A stretch of DNA of 64,000 bases from Marivivens sp. GTDB taxonomy: Bacteria > Pseudomonadota > Alphaproteobacteria > Rhodobacterales > Rhodobacteraceae. The stretch spans positions 17,937 to 81,936 of the forward strand of contig JAURFB010000001.1 in NCBI GenBank assembly GCA_030827165.1, given 5' to 3'. Position numbers and translations under genes: made by a program. Positions 8,902-17,799 of this stretch are shown in pieces; the first letter of the stretch is position 1, and the number at the start of each line of letters is the position of its first letter. The notes beneath the pieces were generated by a model that did not search any database, was not told the origin of the DNA, and saw nothing but the letters and a program-made list of their open reading frames with translations.

Positions 8902-11040
8902 TCAGCTCTTGGCCGGGGTCGTCTGTGCCCGCGACGGATCCCGCAGGCGCGAGATCGAGGCCACGTTACTTTCCGCTTCGAGCGCGGTCATCACCCGATG
9001 CAGGTGCTCGACATCGCGCAAATCGACATCGATTTGCAGCTTGTAGAAATCGGGCTTGCGATCGATGAAGTTCATGTCCGAGATATTGGCGCTCTGCTCG
9101 CCGATCAATGTGCAAATTCGTCCCAGGACGCCTGCGTCGTTGCTGATCGAAACCTCGAGCGTCACGGTATTGATCGCGGGATGCTTGCCTTCTTGCCAGT
9201 GCAGATCAACCCAGCGCTCGGGCTGAGCTTCGTAGGCGGCCAAGGCTTGGCAGTCGATCGCGTGAACGACAACGCCCTGCCCCCGGAAGGTGATGCCAAC
9301 GATGCGTTCTCCGGGAACCGGCTGACAGCAAGGCGCGCGATGGAACGATTGGTCGGGAGACAGGCCGATGACGGCGCGAGATTGATCGACCTCCTCGCCT
9401 TCGCGTTCGGCCAAATCGGGATAGATCGCCCGAACAACCTCGCGGGCAGTCAGTTCGGCGGAGCCGAGACGGGCAAGAAGTTCGTCCTCATCCTCGAGCA
9501 CGAGGGTCTTGGCGGCAGTGCGGAGCGCCTTTTGCGTGGCCTTCTTGCCGACATTCTCAAAGGCGACGCGAGCCAGCTCGGCCCCGAGCTTGATAAACCG
9601 CTCGCGGTCTTCTTCTCGCAGCGAACGCCGGATCGCGGATTTCGCGCGCCCCGTCACCACGATGTCGATCCACGTCGCCTGCGGGGTCTGGCCCTCGGCG
9701 GTGATGATATCGACCGACTGGCCATTCTTGAGGCGCGTCCACAAGGGCACGCGGATCCCGTCGACCTTGGCGCCGACACAGGCCGAGCCGATGCGGGTAT
9801 GAATCGCATAGGCAAAGTCGATCGGCGTCGCGCCACGGGGCAACTTGATCACATCGCCCTTGGGTGAGAAGCAGAACACCTGATCTTGATACATCTCAAG
9901 CTTCACGGCCTCGAGGAACTCGTCGTGGTCGTGCTCGTCGTCGAGCCGTTCGGTCAGCGAAGAAATCCAGCGGACCGGATCGACGGCAAAGCGATTTTCG
10001 ACCCGCTCGCCGTTCTTGTAGGACCAATGGGCGGCAACGCCGGTCTCGGCCACATCGTGCATCTCGCGGGTGCGGATCTGAACCTCGACCCGCTTGCCGT
10101 CGCGCCCCGAAACGGTGGTGTGGATCGACCGGTAGCCGTTGGTTTTCGGCTGGCTGATGTAATCCTTGAACCGCCCCGGAACGGCGCGCCAGCGCTGGTG
10201 CACGGCGCCCAGGACGCGATAGCAATCGGCCTCGGTCGCGGTGACGATCCGGAAGCCATAGATATCGGAGAGGCGCGAGAACCCCTGATCCTTCTCCTGC
10301 ATCTTGCGCCAGATCGAGTAGGGGCGCTTGGCGCGACCCGAGACCTCGGCGACGATTCCAGCTTTTTCAAGCTCGATACGCATATCCGAGGTGATCTTTT
10401 CGATCACATCGCCGGATTCTTTCTGAAGCGTGATGAAACGCCGCATGATCGAGTTGCGCGCCTCGGGGTTCAGAACCCGAAACGCAAGATCCTCAAGCTC
10501 TTCGCGCATCCACTGCATACCCATGCGGCCGGCGAGCGGAGCGAAAATCTCCATCGTCTCGCGGGCCTTCTGGGCCTGCTTTTCAACGCGCATGGATTTG
10601 ATCGTCCGCATATTGTGCAGACGGTCGGAAAGCTTGACGAGCATCACACGCAGATCGCGCGACATGGCCATGAACAGTTTGCGGAAGTTTTCGGCCTGTT
10701 TGGAATGGGCGGAGTTAAGCTGAAGATTGGTCAGCTTGGTGACACCATCGACAAGCTCGGCGATCTCTTCACCGAATCGCTTGGCGACCTCGGAATACGA
10801 GGCCTTGGTGTCTTCGATCGTGTCGTGAAGGAGGGCGGTCGCGATGGTGGCGTCGTCCATCTGTTGCTCGGCGAGGATCATCGCCACGGCAACCGGATGG
10901 GTGAAATAGGGCTCGCCCGAATGGCGAAACTGGCCCGCGTGCATGGCTTCGCCAAAGGCATAGGCCTCGCGCAGGAGCTTTTCGTTCGAGCGGGGGTTGT
11001 AGGCGCGGACCAGCGAGATCAGTTCGTCGGCGGTCGTCAT
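8902..11040 (-). CDS. rsh: Bifunctional (p)ppGpp synthetase/hydrolase (Rsh, SpoT/RelA family)
   Basis: A 712-residue stringent-response enzyme. In order it has an HD hydrolase domain with intact metal residues (LLHDTIED, H72-D73), a synthetase domain (YGFRIV and the substrate segment SQPKTNGYRSIHTTV), a TGS domain (FCFSPKGDVIKLPRGATP) and a C-terminal ACT domain (about residues 630-705). Both hydrolase and synthetase motifs look intact, which fits the single bifunctional Rsh of alphaproteobacteria. It follows rpoZ by 36 bp, as the rpoZ-spoT pair does in many proteobacteria. Large antisense open frames here are GC artefacts. Confidence 0.96.
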   Translation of the reverse strand: MTTADELISLVRAYNPRSNEKLLREAYAFGEAMHAGQFRHSGEPYFTHPVAVAMILAEQQMDDATIATALLHDTIEDTKASYSEVAKRFGEEIAELVDGVTKLTNLQLNSAHSKQAENFRKLFMAMSRDLRVMLVKLSDRLHNMRTIKSMRVEKQAQKARETMEIFAPLAGRMGMQWMREELEDLAFRVLNPEARNSIMRRFITLQKESGDVIEKITSDMRIELEKAGIVAEVSGRAKRPYSIWRKMQEKDQGFSRLSDIYGFRIVTATEADCYRVLGAVHQRWRAVPGRFKDYISQPKTNGYRSIHTTVSGRDGKRVEVQIRTREMHDVAETGVAAHWSYKNGERVENRFAVDPVRWISSLTERLDDEHDHDEFLEAVKLEMYQDQVFCFSPKGDVIKLPRGATPIDFAYAIHTRIGSACVGAKVDGIRVPLWTRLKNGQSVDIITAEGQTPQATWIDIVVTGRAKSAIRRSLREEDRERFIKLGAELARVAFENVGKKATQKALRTAAKTLVLEDEDELLARLGSAELTAREVVRAIYPDLAEREGEEVDQSRAVIGLSPDQSFHRAPCCQPVPGERIVGITFRGQGVVVHAIDCQALAAYEAQPERWVDLHWQEGKHPAINTVTLEVSISNDAGVLGRICTLIGEQSANISDMNFIDRKPDFYKLQIDVDLRDVEHLHRVMTALEAESNVASISRLRDPSRAQTTPAKS

Positions 11041-11076
11041 CTGGTCCTTGCCTTCGGCGGGGCCGGAAGGGGGCGC

Positions 11077-11430
11077 TTAGCGCTGCCCCTGAGCTTCCAT
11101 CAGCGCCCGCAGCAGTTTCTCTTCGGACATGTCGTCTTCGACAGGCTTGTCGGCCTCGGCGCCCATCAAAAGCGCCATGGCGTCGTCTTCCGGCTCGTCG
11201 ACCTCGATCTGGGTCTGGTGGGCTTCGATCATCCGCTCGCGCAGGTCGCTGGCGAGTTGGGTTTCATCGGCAATCTCGCGCAGGGCGACAACGGGGTTCT
11301 TGTCGTTATCGCGGGAGATGGTCAGCGGAGCGCCGGAGGCGATCTCGCGGGCGCGATGCGAGGCGAGCATCACAAGCTCGAACCGGTTCGGAACCTTGTC
11401 AACGCAATCTTCGACGGTTACGCGGGCCAT
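11077..11430 (-). CDS. rpoZ: DNA-directed RNA polymerase subunit omega
   Basis: A 117-residue omega subunit. The N-terminal core [21 protein letters not shown] and the helix [12 protein letters not shown] are characteristic, followed by the acidic variable tail seen in alphaproteobacteria. Omega helps assemble beta' into RNA polymerase and forms part of one ppGpp site in proteobacteria, so its linkage with rsh is functionally sensible. It heads the minus-strand block running to rnc. Its promoter should lie in 11431-11521. Confidence 0.95.
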   Translation of the reverse strand: MARVTVEDCVDKVPNRFELVMLASHRAREIASGAPLTISRDNDKNPVVALREIADETQLASDLRERMIEAHQTQIEVDEPEDDAMALLMGAEADKPVEDDMSEEKLLRALMEAQGQR

Positions 11431-11521
11431 TAGCGCACTCCAATACTATCGGGCAGTCTAGGAAGCCCCCCATTTAGAGACAGACGCCAAGAAACACAAG
11501 CCGAAAACCTGAGCCCCAAGA

Positions 11522-12106
11522 TCAGTCGATCGGGACCACTTCGGCCCGCGCGGCCGAGGGCAGATCAGCTAACATTTCGCCAATTGTCTTGCCGAGGACC
11601 GGGTGCCGCCAATCGGCCGCGACATCGGCAAGGGGAACCAGAACAAAGGCCCGATCCTGCATCCGCGGATGAGGCAAGATCAGCTGGGGCGGCGTCTCGA
11701 CTGTCTGCCGCGCGGCATCGAGCGCAAGCCAGCGATCAAATACGGCGCGGTCAGGCAGGACGCGGGTGCCGACGGCGATCAGGTCCAGATCCAGTGTCCG
11801 CGCACCCCAGCGCACCTGACGCTCGCGGCCGTAGCGGGCTTCAATGTCGTGCAGAATGGCCAGAATTTCCTCGGGGGACATGTTCGACTGCAAAGCCACC
11901 GCCGCATTTACGAAGTCGGGGCCGGAGCCTGGCGGAAAAGCAGGGGTGCGATAAAGGCGGCTAGTGCCAATCGGACTACCTATCCTTTGGTATATATCGA
12001 CAATGGAATGTATAATGGTCTCTTCTGGACTTCCACTCAAAGACGAAACGTTTCCGCCAATAGCCACCAAAATCATATCGACTAAATCTGACTCTGCTTT
12101 TTTCAT
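11522..12106 (-). CDS. folK: 2-amino-4-hydroxy-6-hydroxymethyldihydropteridine pyrophosphokinase
   Basis: A 194-residue HPPK that transfers pyrophosphate from ATP to 6-hydroxymethyl-dihydropterin in folate synthesis. It has the N-terminal strand MILVAIGGN, the FVNAAVAL segment, the RWGARTLDLDLIAVG metal-binding motif and LPHPRMQDRAFVL. Two starts are possible, 12106 or 12076 (MILVAIGG), and neither has a good ribosome-binding site. The first third of the gene and its upstream region are strikingly AT-rich. It is divergent from the NYN gene with 104 bp between them. Confidence 0.92.
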   Translation of the reverse strand: MKKAESDLVDMILVAIGGNVSSLSGSPEETIIHSIVDIYQRIGSPIGTSRLYRTPAFPPGSGPDFVNAAVALQSNMSPEEILAILHDIEARYGRERQVRWGARTLDLDLIAVGTRVLPDRAVFDRWLALDAARQTVETPPQLILPHPRMQDRAFVLVPLADVAADWRHPVLGKTIGEMLADLPSAARAEVVPID

Positions 12107-12210
12107 TTGCGTTATTACTTATCTGACCGACCGGAAGCGTTGGATTCATCTTTCACACCATGCGCAATTGAACAAGCCGGGCAGAAACCCACTCGGAAGG
12201 ACCACTCACA

Positions 12211-12780
12211 ATGTTCTATCGTGACGAGCGCTTGGCGCTCTTCATTGACGGATCAAACCTCTATGCGGCTGCCAAGGCGCTCGGGTTTGATATCGACTAC
12301 AAACTCCTCCGCGCCGAATTCATGCGACGAGGCAAGCTCTTGAGGGCATTCTACTATACCGCCCTCCTGGAAAACGACGAATACAGCCCCATCCGCCCGC
12401 TCGTTGACTGGCTGCACTACAACGGCTTCCACATGGTGACCAAGCCCGCCAAGGAATATACCGACAGCCTCGGCCGCCGTAAGGTGAGGGGAAACATGGA
12501 TATCGAGCTGACCGTCGACGCGATGGAGCTCGCCCCCCATGTGGATCACGTCGTCCTCTTCTCGGGAGACGGCGATTTCAGGCCGCTCCTCGAGGCGCTT
12601 AAGCGCAAAGGTGTGCGGGTGTCGGTCGTCTCGACGATTCGCAGCCAACCGCCGATGATTTCGGACGAGTTGCGCCGTCAGGCCGACAACTTCATCGAGC
12701 TTGACGAGCTGCGCGACGTAATTGGCCGCCCGCCGCGCGAGCCGCGCCCCGAGCGCGAACAGGCCGACGAAGAGGCCTGA
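12211..12780 (+). CDS. NYN (LabA/DUF88-type) domain protein, putative RNase
   Basis: A 189-residue protein with a PIN-like NYN domain: FIDGSNLYAAA (Asp14), the NMDIELTVDAM motif, and SGDGDFRPLLEALKRKG with its acidic residues, then VVSTIRSQ. Charged residues positioned like this form the metal-dependent nuclease site of the LabA-like group. The C-terminal 25 residues are Pro/Arg/Glu-rich and probably disordered. The RNA target is unknown. It stands alone, divergent from folK and closed by a strong hairpin terminator at 12792. Confidence 0.88.
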   Translation: MFYRDERLALFIDGSNLYAAAKALGFDIDYKLLRAEFMRRGKLLRAFYYTALLENDEYSPIRPLVDWLHYNGFHMVTKPAKEYTDSLGRRKVRGNMDIELTVDAMELAPHVDHVVLFSGDGDFRPLLEALKRKGVRVSVVSTIRSQPPMISDELRRQADNFIELDELRDVIGRPPREPRPEREQADEEA

Positions 12781-12791
12781 TCCAAAATTAG

Positions 12792-12820
12792 ACCGGGGCC
12801 AGTGGCCCCGGTTCTTGTTT
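12792..12820 (+). terminator. Intrinsic terminator after the NYN gene
   Basis: A perfect 9-bp stem ACCGGGGCC / GGCCCCGGT (12792-12800 and 12804-12812) with a 3-nt loop is followed by TCTTGTTT. It lies 12 bp after the NYN stop codon and reads as a rho-independent terminator on the plus strand. Confidence 0.85.
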
Positions 12821-12871
12821 GGGGGTCTGGGTTCGTGCTTGGATCAGGCTGAAAGATTCACAGGAGCCCCC

Positions 12872-13675
12872 ATGCCCTCGCCCTTGATTTCCCAAGCCGA
12901 CATCCAAGCTTATCAGCGCGACGGCGTTGTTCTGATCCGTGGCCTTTTCCGCGATTACGTCGATCTTCTGCGAGACGGTGTCGAACGCAACCTGCGTGAA
13001 CCCGGGCCCTATGCCGCCGAAAATCTCAAACCGGGAGAGGGCGGCCGGTTTTTCGACGATTACTGCAACTGGCAGCGAATCCCCGAGTTTGTCGAAACGA
13101 TTCACCAGTCCCCCGCCGCCGAGGTCGCTGCGGACCTGATGCAAGCCGAACGAGTTCAGGTCTTTCACGATCATGTTCTGATCAAGGAACCCGGCACCTC
13201 GAAACCGACCCCCTGGCACCAGGACGGCCCCTATTATTTCGTCGAAGGCCGCCAGACGGTCAGCTTCTGGTCGCCTCTCGATCCGGTGACGAATGCGACC
13301 CTGCGCTGCGTTGCCGGATCGCATCTTTGGGAAAAGCCGGTTCTGCCCAAGCGCTGGCTCGCCGACACCAGCTTTTATCCCGATCCCTCCGCCTATATGC
13401 CGGTGCCCGATCCCGATGCCGAAGGGATGCCGGTCCTCGAATGGCCAATGGAGCCGGGCGATGCGGTTGCGTTCGACTACAAGGTTCTGCACGGTGCGCG
13501 CGGCAACGAGACCACCCAGCGCCGCCGCGCCTTTTCGCTGCGGCTCGTCGGCGACGATGCCCGCTACGTCGAGCGCCCTGGCCGGACCTCGCCGCCCTTC
13601 CCCGGCCACGACATGAAACCGGGCGACAGGCTGCGCGAGGATTGGTTCCCCTACATCTGGCCCCGCGCAAGCTAG
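12872..13675 (+). CDS. Phytanoyl-CoA dioxygenase (PhyH) family protein
   Basis: A 267-residue Fe(II)/2-oxoglutarate-dependent oxygenase. The facial triad is visible as HQD in PTPWHQDGPYY and the distal His in KVLHGARGNET, followed by the Arg-rich RRRAFSLR strand that binds 2-oxoglutarate. The ATG at 12872 is preceded by CAGGAG at 7 bp. An earlier in-frame ATG lies within the NYN gene. The substrate is unknown. Family members hydroxylate acyl-CoAs, compatible solutes or small metabolites. It lies 54 bp upstream of ispH and may be a separate unit. Confidence 0.86.
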   Translation: MPSPLISQADIQAYQRDGVVLIRGLFRDYVDLLRDGVERNLREPGPYAAENLKPGEGGRFFDDYCNWQRIPEFVETIHQSPAAEVAADLMQAERVQVFHDHVLIKEPGTSKPTPWHQDGPYYFVEGRQTVSFWSPLDPVTNATLRCVAGSHLWEKPVLPKRWLADTSFYPDPSAYMPVPDPDAEGMPVLEWPMEPGDAVAFDYKVLHGARGNETTQRRRAFSLRLVGDDARYVERPGRTSPPFPGHDMKPGDRLREDWFPYIWPRAS

Positions 13676-13729
13676 GGCTGGACCCTGCCCCGCCTTGGCC
13701 TTACCTCTGGCCGAAACCCGGAGCCCCCT

Positions 13730-14680
13730 ATGACCAAGCCACCCCTGACCCTCTATCTCGCTGCGCCGCGCGGCTTTTGCGCGGGCGTCGATCGCGCCAT
13801 CAAGATCGTCGAAATGGCGCTCGAGAAATGGGGTGCGCCGGTCTATGTCCGCCATGAGATCGTGCACAACAAGTTCGTAGTCGACGGGTTGCGCGCCAAG
13901 GGTGCCGTATTTGTCGAAGAGCTGGACGAATGCCCACCCGACCGGCCGGTGATCTTTTCCGCCCACGGCGTGCCGAAATCCGTCCCCGCCGATGCCGAGG
14001 CGCGGCAGATGATCTATGTCGATGCCACCTGCCCGCTGGTCAGCAAGGTCCATATCGAGGCCGCACGACACGCCGAAAACGGCCTTCAGATGATCATGAT
14101 CGGCCATGACGGCCATCCCGAGACCGTCGGAACAATGGGGCAGTTGCCCGAGGGCGAAGTGCTGCTCGTCGAAACCGTGGCGGATGTGGCGCAGGTTGAG
14201 GTGCGCGATCCTTTGCGCCTTGCCTATGTGACGCAGACCACGCTCTCGATCGACGACACGTCCGATATCGTTGCCGCCCTCAAGGCCCGCTTTCCGGCCA
14301 TCGTCGGGCCGCACAAGGAAGACATCTGCTACGCCACCACCAACCGGCAAGAGGCGGTCAAAGCGATCGCCCCCGATTGCGACGCGCTCCTTGTCGTCGG
14401 CGCGCCCAATTCCTCCAATTCCCGCCGTCTGGTCGAGGTCGCCTCGAAGAACGGCTGTCCTCACGCCCAGCTTGTCCAGCGGGCGAGCGAGATTGACTGG
14501 CGGGCGCTCGAAGGTATCCGCTCGGCCGGCATCACAGCCGGCGCTTCGGCCCCGGAGGTCTTGATTGACGAGGTAGTCGGCGCTTTCTCCGACCATTTCG
14601 ACGTTACCGTCAGGAAGGTCGAGACCGCGCAGGAGCATGTCGAGTTCAAAGTGCCCCGCATCTTGCGAGAGCCCGCCTGA
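13730..14680 (+). CDS. ispH: 4-hydroxy-3-methylbut-2-enyl diphosphate reductase
   Basis: A 316-residue iron-sulfur enzyme of the last step of the MEP isoprenoid pathway, giving IPP and DMAPP from HMBPP. The three cluster cysteines are C17 ([11 protein letters not shown]), C101 ([11 protein letters not shown]) and C200 ([11 protein letters not shown]). The substrate-binding HEIVHN, SAHG and APNSSNS motifs are also present. The stop codon overlaps the start of the next gene by one base. Confidence 0.96.
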   Translation: MTKPPLTLYLAAPRGFCAGVDRAIKIVEMALEKWGAPVYVRHEIVHNKFVVDGLRAKGAVFVEELDECPPDRPVIFSAHGVPKSVPADAEARQMIYVDATCPLVSKVHIEAARHAENGLQMIMIGHDGHPETVGTMGQLPEGEVLLVETVADVAQVEVRDPLRLAYVTQTTLSIDDTSDIVAALKARFPAIVGPHKEDICYATTNRQEAVKAIAPDCDALLVVGAPNSSNSRRLVEVASKNGCPHAQLVQRASEIDWRALEGIRSAGITAGASAPEVLIDEVVGAFSDHFDVTVRKVETAQEHVEFKVPRILREPA

Positions 14681-15282
14681 TGGCCGACGCGCGCACCATC
14701 ACCGTCTACAACGCCAAGGCCGACGATTACGCCCGAATGGTCGATGCGGGCGGGCCGGATCAGACGCTGCGGGATTTCATCGCCGCCCTGCCCGAGGGCG
14801 CACGGGTTCTCGATCTCGGCTGTGGCCCCGGCGGCGCCTCGGCGCATATGCGCGCGGCGGGGCTTGATCCCGATCCCGTCGATGCCTCTCCGGCGATGAT
14901 CGCGCTCGCCAAAGAGCGGTTCGGGCTCGACGCGCGGATCGGCACCTTTGACGAAATCGCGGGCGAGGCGATCTACGACGGGGTCTGGGCCAATTTCAGT
15001 CTCCTCCACGCCGCCCGCGCCGACCTGCCCCGCCTTTTCGCCGCCCTGGCCCGCGCCCTGCGCCCCGGCGGCTTGTTCCACGTCGGCCTGAAAACCGGCA
15101 CCGGCGAGGCGCGTGATGCCATCGACCGGCTCTACACCTATGTCACTGTCGAAGACCTGCACCGCCTCTTCGCGGATGCAGGTCTAGCTGTCCTGTCCAC
15201 CCGCGAAGGCTCCGAGACGGGGCTTGCCGGAACCGATGATCCCTTCGTCCTTTGCCTTGCCCGAAAGCCCGCCGATGCCTGA
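14680..15282 (+). CDS. Class I SAM-dependent methyltransferase
   Basis: A 200-residue Rossmann-fold methyltransferase with motif [17 protein letters not shown], an acidic post-I strand ([10 protein letters not shown]) and WANFSLLHA around residue 105. The acceptor is not identifiable. It overlaps ispH by 1 bp upstream and rnhA by 8 bp downstream. That makes a tight ispH-methyltransferase-rnhA operon with probable translational coupling. Confidence 0.85.
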   Translation: MADARTITVYNAKADDYARMVDAGGPDQTLRDFIAALPEGARVLDLGCGPGGASAHMRAAGLDPDPVDASPAMIALAKERFGLDARIGTFDEIAGEAIYDGVWANFSLLHAARADLPRLFAALARALRPGGLFHVGLKTGTGEARDAIDRLYTYVTVEDLHRLFADAGLAVLSTREGSETGLAGTDDPFVLCLARKPADA

Positions 15283-15727
15283 CCTTTTCGCCTATACCGA
15301 TGGCGCCTGTTCGGGCAATCCCGGCCCCGGCGGCTGGGGCGTCCTGCTCCTTGCCAAGGACGGGGAGCAGATCGTCAAAGAGCGCACGCTGAACGGTGGC
15401 GAGCCGGAGACGACCAATAACCGGATGGAGCTTCTGGCCGCGATCAACGCCCTCGAAATTCTCGACCGGCCTTCGACCCTCACCGTCGTCACCGACAGCG
15501 CCTATGTGAAGGACGGGATCACCAAGTGGATCCACGGCTGGAAACGCAACGGCTGGACCAAGAAGGGCGGCCTCAAGAACGCCGAGCTTTGGCAACGCCT
15601 CGACGCGGCACAGGCCCGCCACAAGGTGAGCTGGGAATGGATCAAGGGTCACGCCGGCCACGCCGAGAACGAACGCGCCGACGAGCTTGCCCGCGAGGGC
15701 ATGGCGCCGTTCAAACCCAAGCCCTGA
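15275..15727 (+). CDS. rnhA: Ribonuclease HI
   Basis: A 150-residue RNase HI that cuts the RNA strand of RNA-DNA hybrids. It has the start [20 protein letters not shown] (first catalytic Asp), [10 protein letters not shown] (Glu), [12 protein letters not shown] (Asp), the basic-protrusion helix [13 protein letters not shown] and the C-terminal [12 protein letters not shown] (His, Asp). The start at 15275 gives the family length and an 8-bp overlap with the methyltransferase. A copy of a dispersed repeat follows directly after the stop. Confidence 0.95.
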   Translation: MPDLFAYTDGACSGNPGPGGWGVLLLAKDGEQIVKERTLNGGEPETTNNRMELLAAINALEILDRPSTLTVVTDSAYVKDGITKWIHGWKRNGWTKKGGLKNAELWQRLDAAQARHKVSWEWIKGHAGHAENERADELAREGMAPFKPKP

Positions 15728-15763
15728 TTTCTTTTGGCTGAAAATATTCCCGCCGGAGGCGAC
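15727..15763 (-). repeat. Dispersed intergenic repeat, copy A (short form)
   Basis: Read on the minus strand it is CTCCGGCGGGAATATTTT then CAGCCAAAAGAAA. It matches the core of copies B, C and D1/D2 elsewhere in the window: CTCC(C/G)(C/G)CGG(A/G)AGTATTT, then GGCCAAAAGAAG. It fills the gap between convergent rnhA and fmt. The GC hairpin seen in the longer copies is missing here. Confidence 0.65.
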
Positions 15764-16663
15764 CTAGCCAAGCCGCTTGGGAAGGTCCATCCCACGGAGC
15801 GCTTCGCCCGCCGCCATCGCCTTCTTGCCCTCGCGCTGAACGCGGGTGATCTCGACCGCGCCCTCGCCGCAAGAGATAGTGAAGCCCGAGAGCACTTCGC
15901 CTGGCAACCCCTTGCCCGCAACTACACGCGCGCCGTGGAATTTCACCCGCTCACCGGCGATCTCGCACCACGCCCCGGGAAAGGGCGAGAGGCCACGGAT
16001 CAGGCGAGCCACCTCGGTGGCTGGCTGGGTCCAGTCGACGCGGGCTTCAGCCTTGTCGATCTTGGCCGCATAGGTCACGCCATCGTCGGGCTGAACTTCC
16101 GGCCGCAAATCCGGCAGACGGTCGAGCGCCTCGACAATCGCCTCGGCACCAATCGCTGCGAGCCGGTCGTGCAATTCGCCGGTCGTTTCCTCCGCGCCAA
16201 TAGCTGTCACCTTCCGCAGAAGGACCGGCCCCGTATCCAGCCCCGCTTCCATCTGCATGATGCAAACGCCGGTCTCGGCATCGCCGGCCAGGATCGCCCG
16301 ATGGATCGGCGCGGCCCCGCGCCAGCGCGGCAAGAGCGAGGCGTGGATGTTGAGGCAGCCGTGTCTTGGCGCATCGAGGATCGCCTGCGGCAGGATCAAC
16401 CCATAGGCCACGACCACCGCCACATCGGCCTGAAGCGCCGCAAACTCCGCCTGCGCCTCGGTGGGCCTCAGCGAGGTCGGATGGCGCACCGGAATACCCA
16501 GCGCCTCGGCGCGGGCCTGCACCGGCGAGGGCTGTTCCTTCTTGCCCCGTCCGGCCGGGCGAGGCGGCTGGGTATAGGCGCAGACGATCTCGTGGCCCGC
16601 CGCCACCAGCGCCTCCAAAGCGGCTACCGAGAAAACCGGCGTTCCCATGAAGACGATGCGCAT
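15764..16663 (-). CDS. fmt: Methionyl-tRNA formyltransferase
   Basis: A 299-residue enzyme that formylates initiator Met-tRNA. It has the N-terminal Rossmann start [16 protein letters not shown], the catalytic Asn-His in [18 protein letters not shown] and the Asp in [12 protein letters not shown], with a C-terminal OB-like domain from about residue 205. It lies 8 bp downstream of the degenerate deformylase gene. The def-def-fmt order pairs formylation with deformylation. Confidence 0.95.
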   Translation of the reverse strand: MRIVFMGTPVFSVAALEALVAAGHEIVCAYTQPPRPAGRGKKEQPSPVQARAEALGIPVRHPTSLRPTEAQAEFAALQADVAVVVAYGLILPQAILDAPRHGCLNIHASLLPRWRGAAPIHRAILAGDAETGVCIMQMEAGLDTGPVLLRKVTAIGAEETTGELHDRLAAIGAEAIVEALDRLPDLRPEVQPDDGVTYAAKIDKAEARVDWTQPATEVARLIRGLSPFPGAWCEIAGERVKFHGARVVAGKGLPGEVLSGFTISCGEGAVEITRVQREGKKAMAAGEALRGMDLPKRLG

Positions 16664-16671
16664 GGCCCCTC

Positions 16672-17169
16672 CTACCGCGCGAGCTTTTGCGCCCGTTTGA
16701 TGAGCATATCGCGTTTCACCTTGCCGAGCCTGTCGAAATACATCTTGCCCTGAAGGTGGTCGATCTGGTGCTGCACCGAGGTCGCCCAGAGCCCAACGAA
16801 ATCGCGCCGGTCCCAGATGCCCTTCTCGTCGAGATACCGCACCGTCACCGCGCGGGGGCGTTCAATCCTGGCGCTGACACCGGGCAAGTTGGGCGAGGCC
16901 TCGTCATGTTCCCGCAATTGCACCGAGGCGTGCAGGATCTCGGGGTTGGCCATGCGGATCGCCTGCCCGCGCTTTTCCGAAGCATCAACCACCGCCAGCG
17001 CCATCGGAATGCCCAACTGCACAGCGGCTAGACCGACGCCCGGCATCGTCTCCATCGCCTCGATCATCTCGTCCCAGATCGCGCGAACCTCGTCGGTGAT
17101 CGCATCGACCGGCGCCGCCGCCGTGCGCAGCCGTTTGTCGGGCCACATGACATAGGGGCGATGCACCAT
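16672..17169 (-). CDS. Peptide deformylase paralogue lacking metal Cys and catalytic Glu
   Basis: A 165-residue homologue of peptide deformylase. Motif 1 is near-normal (PGVGLAAVQ, residues 43-51). Motif 2, usually EGCLS, reads EASPN, so the metal-ligand Cys is Ser92. Motif 3, usually QHEIDH, reads QHQIDH, so the catalytic Glu is Gln135 while both His remain. It is unlikely to deformylate, and may bind peptide or metal or the ribosome. It sits 3 bp after the canonical def and 8 bp before fmt, so all three are co-translated. Confidence 0.88.
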   Translation of the reverse strand: MVHRPYVMWPDKRLRTAAAPVDAITDEVRAIWDEMIEAMETMPGVGLAAVQLGIPMALAVVDASEKRGQAIRMANPEILHASVQLREHDEASPNLPGVSARIERPRAVTVRYLDEKGIWDRRDFVGLWATSVQHQIDHLQGKMYFDRLGKVKRDMLIKRAQKLAR

Positions 17170-17172
17170 CGA

Positions 17173-17694
17173 CTAGCCCCGCGCCTGCTCGCGTTTGAGC
17201 TTTTGCATCTTTCGGGTGATCATCTGGCGTTTCATCGCGCTGAGATAGTCGATGAAAAGCTTGCCATCGAGATGGTCGATCTCGTGCTGAACGCAAGTGG
17301 CCCAAAGATCGTCGAACTGGTCCTCGTGGTCCTTGTCGTCAATCCCGGTCCAACGGACCCTGACCGAAGCGGGCCGCTCGACATCCCCATATTGCTCGGG
17401 GATCGACAGACAGCCTTCGTTATAGGTGCTGCGCTCGTCGGACGACCAGATAACTTCCGGGTTGATCAGGACCATGGGCTTGGGCGCCTCATCCTCGCCC
17501 TTGACGCAATCCATCACCAGCATCCGCCCCAAAACGCCAACCTGCGGTGCAGCAAGGCCGATGCCCGGCGCGTCATACATCGTCGCCAGCATATCGTCGG
17601 CCAGACGGCGGATATCGTCCGTGATGTCGGTCACGGGTTTGCATACCGTTTTCAGGCGCGGGTCGGGATGGATCAGGATCGGTCGCAGGGTCAT
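17173..17694 (-). CDS. def: Peptide deformylase
   Basis: A 173-residue metallo-hydrolase that removes the formyl group from nascent proteins. All three motifs are intact: PGIGLAAPQ (residues 43-51), EGCLS with metal-ligand Cys95, and QHEIDH with His137, Glu138 and His141. I chose the start at 17694 (MTLRPILIHPDPRL), the canonical N-terminus. An upstream in-frame ATG at 17781 gives an atypical extension. It heads the def-(def-like)-fmt operon and diverges from the patB-like gene. Confidence 0.94.
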   Translation of the reverse strand: MTLRPILIHPDPRLKTVCKPVTDITDDIRRLADDMLATMYDAPGIGLAAPQVGVLGRMLVMDCVKGEDEAPKPMVLINPEVIWSSDERSTYNEGCLSIPEQYGDVERPASVRVRWTGIDDKDHEDQFDDLWATCVQHEIDHLDGKLFIDYLSAMKRQMITRKMQKLKREQARG

Positions 17695-17799
17695 GAGCCG
17701 CCATGTAGGATATGCTGGCCGCCCATGCAACGGGGCGCGATCCGGTCTTGCGCCCGATACACAATGCGATAACTTCGCCACTGAGCAACCGAGGGCATC

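Noticed and set aside
9886-11433. 515-codon plus-strand frame opposite rsh and rpoZ
   Set aside because: It is a shadow of two well-identified genes. It spans both of them, which no real gene would do here.
12788-14638. 616-codon minus-strand frame
   Set aside because: It is antisense across the PhyH gene and ispH, both with intact motifs, and the predicted protein shows no domain.
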